Shown: piece by piece, positions 34,906 through 43,696 of the stretch
How the letters are laid out: each line of letters opens with the position of its first letter
Numbering within the stretch: position 1 is the stretch's first letter
NCBI GenBank assembly: GCA_002344005.1
Contig: DDTD01000085.1
Location: forward strand, 1-51,857
Length of the DNA: 51,857 bases
Origin: Ignavibacteria bacterium UBA2373
Lineage (GTDB): Bacteria; Bacteroidota; Ignavibacteria; Kapaibacteriales; UBA961
Direction: 5' to 3'
Notes under the pieces: model-generated
The model's database searches: none
What the model was told of the DNA's origin: nothing
What the model saw: the letters and a program-made list of their open reading frames with translations, nothing else
Program-made: the position numbers and the translations under genes

Positions 34906-37194
34906 TTATTTTTTCTCGGGAACATATATCGTTTTTATCGTTTCTGTGCATCCGTTCGATAATGCTTGGATATAATAAACACCCGAAAGAAGATTCAACG
35001 GACTCCACTCAAAAACTATCTGATTATCAACACGTTTGCCCTGACGAAATTCTTCCGTCAAATCATCAATCTCTTTTCCTTCACCATTATAAGCTTTTAT
35101 CGTAACTCCATTCGGAAATACCAAAGAATGGCAAATCATCGTCAAGGTCGTTTTTTGTGTAAATGGATTCGGATACACTGACATCCATCGCAATGGTACA
35201 AATGCCCTCGGTAATCGCTCTTCTTCTTGAGCGATACCCACAGCAGTGCTCGGCTGCACAACTCGCGCAAGGAAGTCAGAAACACCTCCACCTCGTACAT
35301 AGGTCTGCTTCGGCGTGGTGATAATAGAAGTAATACCATAACGCACAAAATCGAGACCTTGCATATTTTGTTGTTGCCAGCTTATTCCTTTATCTGTTGA
35401 AATAAATAATGTCTTCCTTTTTGACGGGGAGAGAGCATAAAGTATATGTTTATTAATTTGATTGGACCATATCTGCATAAAGTTTATAGAATGCCCTAAC
35501 ATATGCCATGTAATGCCACCATCTGTTGTGCGAAAAATCATATCTTGATTAAAAGATGAAGAAATATCTGTCATAAAGCCAAGTGTATCATCTATAAATA
35601 CTATATTGTAAAAATTTCCATACAGATATTCATACTGCGCTTTTTGCCAGCTTGCACCATTATCATCGGAATAATAAAGACTATCGGGTTGTTTTACAGA
35701 AGATACTTGATACCAAATCCGTGATTTATGGAAAAAACAATTACTTATATATGAAGCAAATCCATTTGATAACTTACTACTATCCGCTCTATATACAAGA
35801 GTATCCCATTCTTTACCATTTTTGGAATATGATAAACATGAATAATAATAACTACTGTCTAAATTTTGATATTTTACGTTCCATGCCATACAATATCCTT
35901 TATCCGGTAATGCAACAACTTGACTTACATTCGGGCGATTTAATTGGGTACGATCTTCTTTGACAATAGTACCGCCATTGTCAGAAGATACCATAGCTCC
36001 TTGATAACCATAACCTACGATATTCAGACTATCCTTAAATGCAAAAAACTCTAATGTATTATTTGGTCTCTTATTGTTATTAATTGTAAGAAATTTATCT
36101 TGCGGTAACCATGTCGTACCACCATTCGTAGTACGGAATATATTACCATAAACACTCCCAATCCATCCAATCGAATCATTATACATAGTAAACGGAATAA
36201 AGCTGTATGATGGTATTAGGCAGCGCAATTTCCACCTATCGGTAAGTGATTCTCTCATAAGAATTCTTTTTTGTCTGCCGATGGACACAAATTTACCCGA
36301 AGCCATCATTGCTATTTTTCCATGACCATAAACCGCAAGATATTCGAAATTATAGACTGAATCGAATTGAAATCTTCGTTGGTCAAGATTATAGACTTTT
36401 GTGCCATAGGTCGAATCAACATATATAATACTATTTTCTTCCAATGGATGGCGCATTATATCATTAGCAAAAGGGAGTGTAGCTTGTAATTTTTTCCATG
36501 ATTTGCCATTATCAGTACTTCTGAATAATGTGGAATTTGCCAATGCAAGCACAGTATTATTATTCAAACGGGTAAATGCTTTTACTCTGCAATGCGCACA
36601 ATCGAATATTGTATCGCTTTGTGGCTTTGTCCATGAAATTCCATTATTGTCCGAATACCATAAACCACCGCGACGGTCGCCTATTAACCACTGACCTTGC
36701 GAAAGCGAAAATACTTTACTTAATGCTGTCGGTAATGTAAAAACGGAAGTCCATGATATACCGCGGTCAAGAGAACGATAAATTGTGCCTGCACTCGTGA
36801 CGGCAAGTATTGTTTCGCCTTCAATGGCAAGGGAAAGAAAATTCTCTTGCTCAGTGCCAACAGTATCGGATTTCCAATTTTTTCCTTTATCTTGACTTGT
36901 AATGATTATTCCTTTTTGCCCTACGGCAATAATGGTAGAAGCATTGGGGCATACAATATCATAAAGTGGAATATCGGTGTGCGTATATGGTTGTACCCAT
37001 GTTTTTCCGGCATCGCGCGAAAGCATAATAATTCCATTATCACCGCAAGCGGCTATGAGTTCATCACCATACACATCAACCTCCCATAATTCACCCAAAA
37101 GATGTTGCAGATTATCTAATGGACCCTCTTTTGCAAAGCTGAGATATTGTAGTGAAAAGAATATCACTATCATGATAATCAGTTTTTGTATCAT
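34906..37194 (-). CDS. T9SS-sorted protein with BNR/YCF48-like propeller repeats
   Basis: 762 residues from the ATG at 37194, chosen because it opens directly with a signal peptide (MIQKLIIMIVIFFSLQYLSFA); the frame extends upstream to 37341 without signal-like sequence. The body consists of repeated sialidase-type Asp-box/YCF48-like units (SRDAGKTW, SQDKGKNW, SLDRGISW, STDNGKSWKK, TTNGGTTW, TTDGGITW, STDKGISWQQ), predicted to form one or two beta-propellers. The C-terminus is a type A T9SS sorting domain (MSVYPNPFTQKTTL ... LLSGVYYIQALSNG). It is expected at the cell surface or outside; propellers of this kind often bind glycans or proteins, but the ligand is unknown. Confidence 0.85.
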   Translation of the reverse strand: MIQKLIIMIVIFFSLQYLSFAKEGPLDNLQHLLGELWEVDVYGDELIAACGDNGIIMLSRDAGKTWVQPYTHTDIPLYDIVCPNASTIIAVGQKGIIITSQDKGKNWKSDTVGTEQENFLSLAIEGETILAVTSAGTIYRSLDRGISWTSVFTLPTALSKVFSLSQGQWLIGDRRGGLWYSDNNGISWTKPQSDTIFDCAHCRVKAFTRLNNNTVLALANSTLFRSTDNGKSWKKLQATLPFANDIMRHPLEENSIIYVDSTYGTKVYNLDQRRFQFDSVYNFEYLAVYGHGKIAMMASGKFVSIGRQKRILMRESLTDRWKLRCLIPSYSFIPFTMYNDSIGWIGSVYGNIFRTTNGGTTWLPQDKFLTINNNKRPNNTLEFFAFKDSLNIVGYGYQGAMVSSDNGGTIVKEDRTQLNRPNVSQVVALPDKGYCMAWNVKYQNLDSSYYYSCLSYSKNGKEWDTLVYRADSSKLSNGFASYISNCFFHKSRIWYQVSSVKQPDSLYYSDDNGASWQKAQYEYLYGNFYNIVFIDDTLGFMTDISSSFNQDMIFRTTDGGITWHMLGHSINFMQIWSNQINKHILYALSPSKRKTLFISTDKGISWQQQNMQGLDFVRYGITSIITTPKQTYVRGGGVSDFLARVVQPSTAVGIAQEEERLPRAFVPLRWMSVYPNPFTQKTTLTMICHSLVFPNGVTIKAYNGEGKEIDDLTEEFRQGKRVDNQIVFEWSPLNLLSGVYYIQALSNGCTETIKTIYVPEKK

Positions 37195-37588
37195 AATTTT
37201 TAAGAAAATACATAAAAAAAATGAATGTACCAACGGTGGTAAAGCGCGGGATAATACAGTTCCGGACATGTATAATAGCACTCTAAGATCCGTGGTCATT
37301 TTTGTGGATGCTAAAATACACTTTTTGCTGCATATCCCCAAACAATGTCAAGAAAAATTTTCACATAGAGTGGAAGTATTACAACTGCTTGAAAAACCGA
37401 CCTATACAAAGCGCACATTATATATGATTATACCGTATATTTCCCCAATTCTCATCATTGAGGTCTGGCGGCGCACTCCGACGAGAAGTACATATTCCAA
37501 ACCTATAAGGTTTCTGAAATTATAGGTTTAAGAAAGTTTTACTATCAAGTTATACCAAGTTCTTTAGATTGCTCGTATGATAGTTCTG
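37195..37588. other. Intergenic region with a long palindrome
   Basis: No gene is convincing here; the plus-strand frame 36977-37525 mostly shadows the propeller gene. The one structured element is the inverted repeat at 37499-37529. The region lies downstream of the TPR-LuxR gene and upstream of the propeller gene, both minus strand. Confidence 0.5.
37499..37529 (-). repeat. Perfect 10-bp inverted repeat
   Basis: AAACCTATAA at 37499-37508 is the exact inverted repeat of TTATAGGTTT at 37520-37529, with an 11-base spacer that itself reads GG-TTTC-T-GAAA. There is no T run on the minus strand past it, so it looks more like a protein-binding palindrome or an mRNA hairpin than a terminator. It lies about 60 bases past the end of the regulator gene and about 300 bases before the propeller gene start. 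Confidence 0.5.
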
Positions 37589-39451
37589 TTAAAATCCTGC
37601 AAGGTATGTTGTTAAGTTCATCGCAGCCGGCAACTGAAGTTTCGCACGAATTCTGTGGCGATAAATCTCTACACTTTTTTCACTGACACACAATAAATCG
37701 CTAATTTCTTTGGAACTTAATTGTAATCGAATAAGTGAGCAGATTTCTATTTCTCGCGGTCGCAAATCGGGTATGGCATGGGTTAATCGCTCGATAAATT
37801 CTCTTTGCTGATCATGGAGTTTTTCTGACAAATGCCGACGATTTTTATCGGAACGGATATGTCCGCCAATTTCATCTACTAATGAATGAATATATTTTTT
37901 TTGTTCGGAGGATTTTTTTTCGGCAATACTTGTTAATGCAGTTCTTATATGGTTAAGAACATCATTTTTATGTGCCAAAGCCATTGCCGTAGTGTTAATT
38001 TCATTGGCTTGACTTTGCAATTGTGACTGCAAATTATCATGTTTTAATCGGAGTATTTCACTCTCACGCTCAGCTTTTTCTATTTCCAGACGATAGCGTA
38101 ACTCTTGAATTTCTCTACTGTTGATTGATTTGTCGAATTTAGATTTATTTTCATAAAATGCTCGGCTGTGGAACAGTGCATTGTGAAAATCACCTTGTTT
38201 TTCATAGACAGTACTTAAACGTTCATTAAATTGATAGATATACATTTCCACATTATGCTCTAAAGCAAGAGCTAATCCTGTGGTAAAATGCTGTATTGCC
38301 TGTTCTGCCATAAAAAACATTTCACAAATTTTTCCATACGTATAATATAATTGTGCGAGCAAACCATAATTAGTACTTTTTTCTACCCCATGTAAAGCTG
38401 CATTCATATAGTGGACAACTTTTTCATAGTCTTGCTCATGTGCAGCAATCTCAGCACATACGCTGTGTACTCTTGCCTCATTTTCTTTATCGCCGATAGC
38501 AGTAAATTCTGTGAGTGATTGTTCCGCATATTTTTTTGCCGGAATAATTAATTTTTCGGACAAAGCAATATCAGCTGCATTACTTAATGCGGCTGCTCTG
38601 CCTGAAGGATATGCCCCGCGAGAATATGCCTCGGCACTTTGTTGAAACAGATCCAATGATTTTTGAATATCACCTTTATGTTTTGCAATAAATGCCATCG
38701 AACCATAAGCGTGCCCAATGCCAATATTGTCATTTCTCTTTTCATGGAGTGCCGCACTTTGCAATGTGAATTGTTCACCTTTATCATAATCACCCAAATC
38801 AATAAATAATCGTCCAAGATTACCCGTGACCACTGCTCGAATTAAATCATCATCGTGTTTTTCCAAGGTATGCAAACATTCACTGTATGAGGCAAAAACT
38901 CGCACGGGATCGGATAAATGCGCAGCTAAAGTGGCAATATTAATCAGAACAATTTGGCGTGCTCTTACATTACCGCAGGCAGCAAAGCCATCGGCAGCTT
39001 TCTGGTATGCTTCCAAAGCATTATCATGTTGCTCAAGCCGACGGAAAACTAATCCTATATTCTGGAGCACACCTGCTATTTCAACATGATTTCCAAGTTG
39101 TTCATATATCCTCTGCGCTTCTTGATAATGGGACAATGCCTCACGATATGCTCCGGCTGTATAATAACATAATCCGGCAATGCGCCATGATGCCGCTATG
39201 GATATTGGTTTGATAGAATGGTATCGGGCTATGGCGGCTGCCTGCATCGCTACCGCTGCACCCTCCAAGGGATTCTCCGTTTGTAAGTGTTCTGCAAGTT
39301 CATTAAGCTTTTCGACTCGTGATTGCGGATTCCGATAACGACGCACTATGTCTTCTTTACTATTCACTATACTCGCATGTCCGATAATTGTTTTGAAGCC
39401 AAATAATGATAACAACATAAGGGTCTGACGAAGAGCATGCCTTCCTTCCAT
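37589..39451 (-). CDS. TPR-repeat protein with C-terminal LuxR-type helix-turn-helix
   Basis: 620 residues from the ATG at 39451 (a start four codons earlier is possible). The N-terminus has a signal- or anchor-like hydrophobic stretch (LMLLSLFGFKTIIGHA). Residues about 40-400 are tetratricopeptide repeats (for example AGAYREALSHYQEAQRIYEQLGNHVEIAGVLQNIG). A coiled coil follows (about 420-480), then a GerE/LuxR-type DNA-binding domain at the end (LRPREIEICSLIRLQLSSKEISDLLCVSEKSVEIYRHRIRAKL). TPR-LuxR regulators of this design are common in Bacteroidota and usually have a membrane helix before the coiled coil; none is visible here. It probably controls nearby surface-protein genes; that link is inference. 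Confidence 0.82.
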   Translation of the reverse strand: MEGRHALRQTLMLLSLFGFKTIIGHASIVNSKEDIVRRYRNPQSRVEKLNELAEHLQTENPLEGAAVAMQAAAIARYHSIKPISIAASWRIAGLCYYTAGAYREALSHYQEAQRIYEQLGNHVEIAGVLQNIGLVFRRLEQHDNALEAYQKAADGFAACGNVRARQIVLINIATLAAHLSDPVRVFASYSECLHTLEKHDDDLIRAVVTGNLGRLFIDLGDYDKGEQFTLQSAALHEKRNDNIGIGHAYGSMAFIAKHKGDIQKSLDLFQQSAEAYSRGAYPSGRAAALSNAADIALSEKLIIPAKKYAEQSLTEFTAIGDKENEARVHSVCAEIAAHEQDYEKVVHYMNAALHGVEKSTNYGLLAQLYYTYGKICEMFFMAEQAIQHFTTGLALALEHNVEMYIYQFNERLSTVYEKQGDFHNALFHSRAFYENKSKFDKSINSREIQELRYRLEIEKAERESEILRLKHDNLQSQLQSQANEINTTAMALAHKNDVLNHIRTALTSIAEKKSSEQKKYIHSLVDEIGGHIRSDKNRRHLSEKLHDQQREFIERLTHAIPDLRPREIEICSLIRLQLSSKEISDLLCVSEKSVEIYRHRIRAKLQLPAAMNLTTYLAGF

Positions 39452-39592
39452 GATAGTGATCATATACCATGTTCATGCCCAAGGGACACCCATTGCCCTC
39501 ACATCATGAAAACCGTTTTTCTCCCTCGATTATTTTATGAATCAAAGTTTTTTTGTAGTTTTCGGTCAGCAAAAATATTATTTCTTACTATA

Positions 39593-40663
39593 ATGGCTGC
39601 CATGACACTACGCCCGACATCAATGTACACCCTTTTTGTACTCTGCTTACTCACTGTGCAAACGGCTTTTGCACAGCCGCGTTTTGAGCGTAAAAATCTA
39701 CCTGCTATCAATACTGAATACACGAAGATCTTCTGTGAAACTGACAAAGTTGTTCCCGGACCTGCAGGTCTGGATATTACATGGGATTTTACAACACTCA
39801 CGCAAAGAACAAACGCAAATCCATTTTATCTTGTCAGAGTAGAGAATGCCAAAAATTTTCCGCAATCGGCGCAGTTCCCTGATGCCAATATTGCTTTCAG
39901 AACAAATGACACAACCATTGAGTTTATCAATACCACAAAAAACACAGTCAATAAAACCGGTACTGTCATTCCGTCCGGCATCATACAATTGACAGAAACC
40001 TATGATTTGGGACCTATACCGATTTCATCCGGCGGCAAATTAAAAGACTCATACAAAGCGGATCTACGATTTACCGATGGACGTTTTGGCAGAAGAACAG
40101 GAACTGTGGAACTTCATTATGACGGTTTTGGAACACTCATCACGCCAACGTTTACTATTGCAAAAACAGCATTACGATTAAAAATTATTGATACATACAC
40201 TGACTCAATTTTTGTACAGCCACGAACCATTATACGATTAACTCGCGACACAACATATCGCTGGTATGCAAATTCATCTACTATGGCTTTACTCGAATAT
40301 TCATCAGGCACCATCGCACAACAGCAACAACCTTTGCGTCAATATAAAACAGTATGGTACACCCGTGATACGTCACAGACAGCAACGAGTGTCATGAATG
40401 AATATGAAAACACACCAATAATGATTGTGCCACAACCGGCTTCTGATAATCTTATGATAACTTTCAACCCTGAACAAGAAATAAGCCAAGCCGATATTTC
40501 ATTTACAGATATAACAGGACGCACAATAATGATATTTCCGGTAAGTGTCGGCAATAATACTGTTGTAATTCCGGTATCAGCACTTGACAATGGTATGTAT
40601 TTGATTCATATCAGAATCAATGAAGAAAAAATTTTGCACACAAAATGTATGATTATGCACTGA
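39593..40663 (+). CDS. T9SS-sorted secreted protein
   Basis: 356 residues from the ATG at 39593; the frame is open from 39437 but a signal peptide begins only here (hydrophobic core MYTLFVLCLLTVQTAFAQ), and ATGs at 39602 and 39623 are equally possible. The mature part is beta-rich with no enzymatic motif (PGPAGLDITWDFTTLTQ near its start suggests a jelly-roll-like fold). The last 80 residues are a type A sorting domain (MIVPQPASDNLMITFN ... DITGRTIM ... ALDNGMYLIHIRINEEKILHTKCMIMH). It is a predicted T9SS cargo of unknown function, divergent from the TPR-LuxR regulator gene and followed by a strong bidirectional terminator. Confidence 0.8.
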   Translation: MAAMTLRPTSMYTLFVLCLLTVQTAFAQPRFERKNLPAINTEYTKIFCETDKVVPGPAGLDITWDFTTLTQRTNANPFYLVRVENAKNFPQSAQFPDANIAFRTNDTTIEFINTTKNTVNKTGTVIPSGIIQLTETYDLGPIPISSGGKLKDSYKADLRFTDGRFGRRTGTVELHYDGFGTLITPTFTIAKTALRLKIIDTYTDSIFVQPRTIIRLTRDTTYRWYANSSTMALLEYSSGTIAQQQQPLRQYKTVWYTRDTSQTATSVMNEYENTPIMIVPQPASDNLMITFNPEQEISQADISFTDITGRTIMIFPVSVGNNTVVIPVSALDNGMYLIHIRINEEKILHTKCMIMH

Positions 40664-40690
40664 TAAATATAACACATCCTTGTATTACAT

Positions 40691-40725
40691 AAAAAAAGTC
40701 CATGAATTATTCATGGACTTTTTTT
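40691..40725. terminator. Bidirectional terminator between convergent genes
   Basis: AAAAAAAGTCCATGAA and TTCATGGACTTTTTTT form a perfect stem with a 3-4 base loop and A/T runs on both sides. It can end both the T9SS gene (plus) and proS (minus). Confidence 0.88.
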
Positions 40726-40745
40726 ATAACTATATCGTAAAAATC

Positions 40746-42212
40746 TTAATATGCTTTTGCAAAGAGCACTCTTTGCTTTGAAGGTTTACCCGTAAGAACA
40801 CATACTCCGTCTTCTTGAGGATTATTCAAAGGAATACAACGTATTGTCGCCTTTGTTTTCTCTTTTATTGTTTCTTCCGTTTCTGCTGTTCCGTCCCAAT
40901 GTGCGCTGATAAATCCTGTTTTATTTTCTAATACATCAATAAATTCATCAAATGAATCAACTCGAGTAATATGCTCATCACGATATTGTTTTGCACGATT
41001 ATATAAATTTTGTTGAATATCGTCCAATAATTGTTTGATCGAATTTCCAATGCCATCAAGAGATATAGTTGTTTTTTCGCGAGTATCACGGCGCGCAACT
41101 TCGGCAACATTATTTTCAATATCACGTTTGCCGATAGCAATTCTTACGGGCATACCGCGCAATTCATATTCGGCAAATTTAAATCCCGCACGTTTCGTAT
41201 CATCGGTATCATATTTTACGGTAATATTCAAATCACGCAATTCACGCATTATTTTTTCGGCAACATCATTAATTTCCGGTTGTGGTGTCGGTATAGGCAC
41301 AATCACCACCTGGATTGGAGCTAATTTGGGAGGCAAAACCAATCCTTCATCATCGGAATGAGTCATAATTAAACCACCGACAAGACGTGTGGAAACACCC
41401 CACGAAGTAGCCCATACATGTTCACGTTGATTTTCTTTACTCAGAAAAGTCACATCAAAAGCTTTTGCAAAATTTTGTCCCAGAAAATGGGAAGTTCCTG
41501 CTTGTAATGCTTTACCGTCTTGCATCAATGCCTCAATGCAATAGGTATCTTCAGCACCTGCAAAGCGTTCATTGGCAGTTTTTACGCCTTTAATCACCGG
41601 CATAGCCATAAAATTTTCAGCAAAATCGGCATAAACATCAAGCATACGCAATGTTTCTTCCACAGCTTCCTGTTGCGTGGCATGGGCGGTGTGACCTTCC
41701 TGCCATAGAAATTCTGCCGTTCGCAAAAAAGGACGTGTACGCATTTCCCAACGCATCACATTTGCCCATTGATTAATCAGCAAAGGCAAATCACGATAAC
41801 TCTGTATCCAATCTCTGTACGTATCCCAAATAATCGTCTCCGATGTGGGACGAATAATTAACTCCTCTTCCAAACGTGCCGCAGGGTCAACAACAACTCC
41901 TCCTCCATTGGGGTCATTCATTAAACGATGATGCGTCACCACCGCACATTCTTTGGCAAATCCATCCACATGTTGGGCTTCTTTGCTTAAAAAGCTTTTT
42001 GGGATCAACAAAGGAAAATACGCATTTACATGTCCCGTTTTCTTGAACATAGCGTCAAGAGCATCGCGCATAAGTTCCCACACAGCAAAGCCATGCGGCT
42101 TAATCACCATACAACCCCGCACAGGAGAATTTTCTGCCAAATGTGCTTTTTTGACTATATCATTATACCATGCGGAATAATCTTGATTTCTTGGTGTAAT
42201 TTCTTTTGACAT
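40746..42212 (-). CDS. proS: Prolyl-tRNA synthetase (ProS type 3, archaeal/eukaryotic form)
   Basis: 488 residues. Class II synthetase motifs: motif 2 region RPTSETIIWDTYRDWIQSYRDLPLLINQW (about 117-145) with RWEMRTRPFLRTAEFLWQEGHTAH (about 150-173), and motif 3 around GVSTRLVGGLIMTHSDDEGLVLPP (about 271-294). The anticodon-binding domain follows (VVIVPIPTPQPEIND onward) and the protein ends with the zinc-fold-like C-terminal domain (FISAHWDGTAETEETIKEKTKATIRCIP, ending LFAKAY). The bacterial editing insert (INS) is absent, so this is the shorter archaeal/eukaryotic type. It charges tRNA-Pro. Monocistronic; ATG start. Confidence 0.96.
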   Translation of the reverse strand: MSKEITPRNQDYSAWYNDIVKKAHLAENSPVRGCMVIKPHGFAVWELMRDALDAMFKKTGHVNAYFPLLIPKSFLSKEAQHVDGFAKECAVVTHHRLMNDPNGGGVVVDPAARLEEELIIRPTSETIIWDTYRDWIQSYRDLPLLINQWANVMRWEMRTRPFLRTAEFLWQEGHTAHATQQEAVEETLRMLDVYADFAENFMAMPVIKGVKTANERFAGAEDTYCIEALMQDGKALQAGTSHFLGQNFAKAFDVTFLSKENQREHVWATSWGVSTRLVGGLIMTHSDDEGLVLPPKLAPIQVVIVPIPTPQPEINDVAEKIMRELRDLNITVKYDTDDTKRAGFKFAEYELRGMPVRIAIGKRDIENNVAEVARRDTREKTTISLDGIGNSIKQLLDDIQQNLYNRAKQYRDEHITRVDSFDEFIDVLENKTGFISAHWDGTAETEETIKEKTKATIRCIPLNNPQEDGVCVLTGKPSKQRVLFAKAY

Positions 42213-42270
42213 ACATTTTTTTGATATGTGAATAATACTTATTGTGTTTGTTTCTTGCTTTCAATGAATG

Positions 42271-42278
42271 CAAAATTA
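42271..42278 (-). promoter_or_regulatory. Candidate -7 box (TAATTTTG, minus strand)
   Basis: It matches TAnnTTTG and lies 58 bases before the proS start. No clear -33 box. Confidence 0.35.
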
Positions 42279-42389
42279 CAAGAAAGAGTGTATATAGTCA
42301 TTGCATAAAGCCGTGTCGAATGGCAATCATTGATGTGATTAAAGCCAAATGATTCACATTTTTTAACACACAATACTAAGGAATTGTTC

Positions 42390-42397
42390 TATTTTTG
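42390..42397 (+). promoter_or_regulatory. Candidate -7 box (TATTTTTG)
   Basis: It matches TAnnTTTG, 45 bases before the ATG at 42443. It overlaps a possible TTG start at 42395, which argues that the downstream ATG is the true start of the adaptor gene. Confidence 0.4.
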
Positions 42398-42442
42398 CAC
42401 TCTTACAACAATCTGTTCATCATAAAACAGCATACTTTTTCA

Positions 42443-43669
42443 ATGAAAAAAAGAATAATGTATATCATTCCCCCTGTCCTTCTCATCGGAGTAGGTTTGT
42501 GGTGGATGTTCTTTAGCGCGAATGATTCTCAATCAACTCTGACAGTCACTCCCAAAAAAGGTAATTTTCGTGTCACTGTCACAGTAACCGGTGAACTGCG
42601 TGCAAAAACATCTACCGAGATTATGGGACCGCAGGGTATGCAAAGTGTTGGTATTTATAATATGAAAATTGCGAATCTTGTTCCCGAAGGCACCACCGTA
42701 AAGATTGGTGACTTTGTTGCTGAAATTGATAAAACGGATATATCAGGCAAAATTCGAGAAGCTCAATTGGCTATTCAAAAAGCCGAATCGCATTATACAC
42801 AAGTGAAATTAGATACCACCCTCACTTTATCGGCTGCACGTGATGAATTGACTAATTTGAAATATGCGCTTGAAGAACAAAAATTACTTCGTGAACAATC
42901 CGTGTATGAAGCACCCGCCATCATTCGTCAAGCCGAAATTGCTTATGAAAAATCACGAAGAACATACGATCAAGCAAAAATAAATTATTCGACAAAAGTA
43001 AAACAAGCAGTAGCAAAAATGCTTGAAGCCGAAACAGATTTAGCAAAAGAACGGCAAAAATTTGAGAATTTATCTACATTAATGTCCCAATTTTATATCA
43101 CTGCACCTCAAGCCGGTATGGTAATTTATGACCGCGAATGGAATGGCAGAAAAAGGGTAGTCGGCTCAACAATAAGTCCATGGGATCCGACCGTTGCCAC
43201 ACTCCCCGATTTATCTGTTATGGAATCCATAACCTATATTAATGAAGTGGATATACAAAAAATAGCAATAAATCAATCCGTCCAAATCGGCTTAGATGCA
43301 ATACCCGATAAAAAATTAACAGGCACGGTGACTAGTGTTGCCAATATTGGTGAACAAAGACCAAATTCCGAATCCAAAGTCTTTGAAGTAAAAATTCAAA
43401 TTCATCAAAAAGACTCAACATTGCGCCCTGCAATGACCACCAGCAATACAATACTCATTACCACTATTCCTAATGTGATGTATATACCTATTGAAGCCGT
43501 TCGTTCCGAAGGTAAGCAATCATTTGTCTATGTAAAATCAGGCAAAAAAGCAGAAAAAAGAAATATAACGCTTGGCATTATGAATGAAAATGAAGTAATT
43601 GTTAAATCAGGACTTACGGAAAAAGATGTTATTTTTCTCGTACCGCCCGATGATATAGCTGAACAATAA
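42443..43669 (+). CDS. Periplasmic adaptor (membrane fusion) protein, MacA/HlyD type
   Basis: 408 residues from the ATG at 42443. A single N-terminal membrane anchor (IMYIIPPVLLIGVGLWWMFF) is followed by a beta strand leading into a lipoyl half (VTPKKGNFRVTVTVTGELRAKT), a long helical hairpin (about 110-215) and the second lipoyl half with FYITAPQAGMVIYDREW (about 222-238). Beta-barrel and membrane-proximal domains end it (VPIEAVRSEGKQSFVYVKSGKKAEKRNITLG-like region). It should link an inner-membrane permease to a TolC-type channel. Those two partners follow directly (43697 and 45050), so the three genes form an operon. Confidence 0.9.
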   Translation: MKKRIMYIIPPVLLIGVGLWWMFFSANDSQSTLTVTPKKGNFRVTVTVTGELRAKTSTEIMGPQGMQSVGIYNMKIANLVPEGTTVKIGDFVAEIDKTDISGKIREAQLAIQKAESHYTQVKLDTTLTLSAARDELTNLKYALEEQKLLREQSVYEAPAIIRQAEIAYEKSRRTYDQAKINYSTKVKQAVAKMLEAETDLAKERQKFENLSTLMSQFYITAPQAGMVIYDREWNGRKRVVGSTISPWDPTVATLPDLSVMESITYINEVDIQKIAINQSVQIGLDAIPDKKLTGTVTSVANIGEQRPNSESKVFEVKIQIHQKDSTLRPAMTTSNTILITTIPNVMYIPIEAVRSEGKQSFVYVKSGKKAEKRNITLGIMNENEVIVKSGLTEKDVIFLVPPDDIAEQ

Positions 43670-43696
43670 TATTTATTCACACATTGATGCGGTACC

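Noticed and set aside
36977..37525. Plus-strand 182-codon ORF over the start of the propeller gene
   Set aside because: Mostly antisense to the signal peptide and first propeller unit of the T9SS gene; no start signal or recognisable domain.
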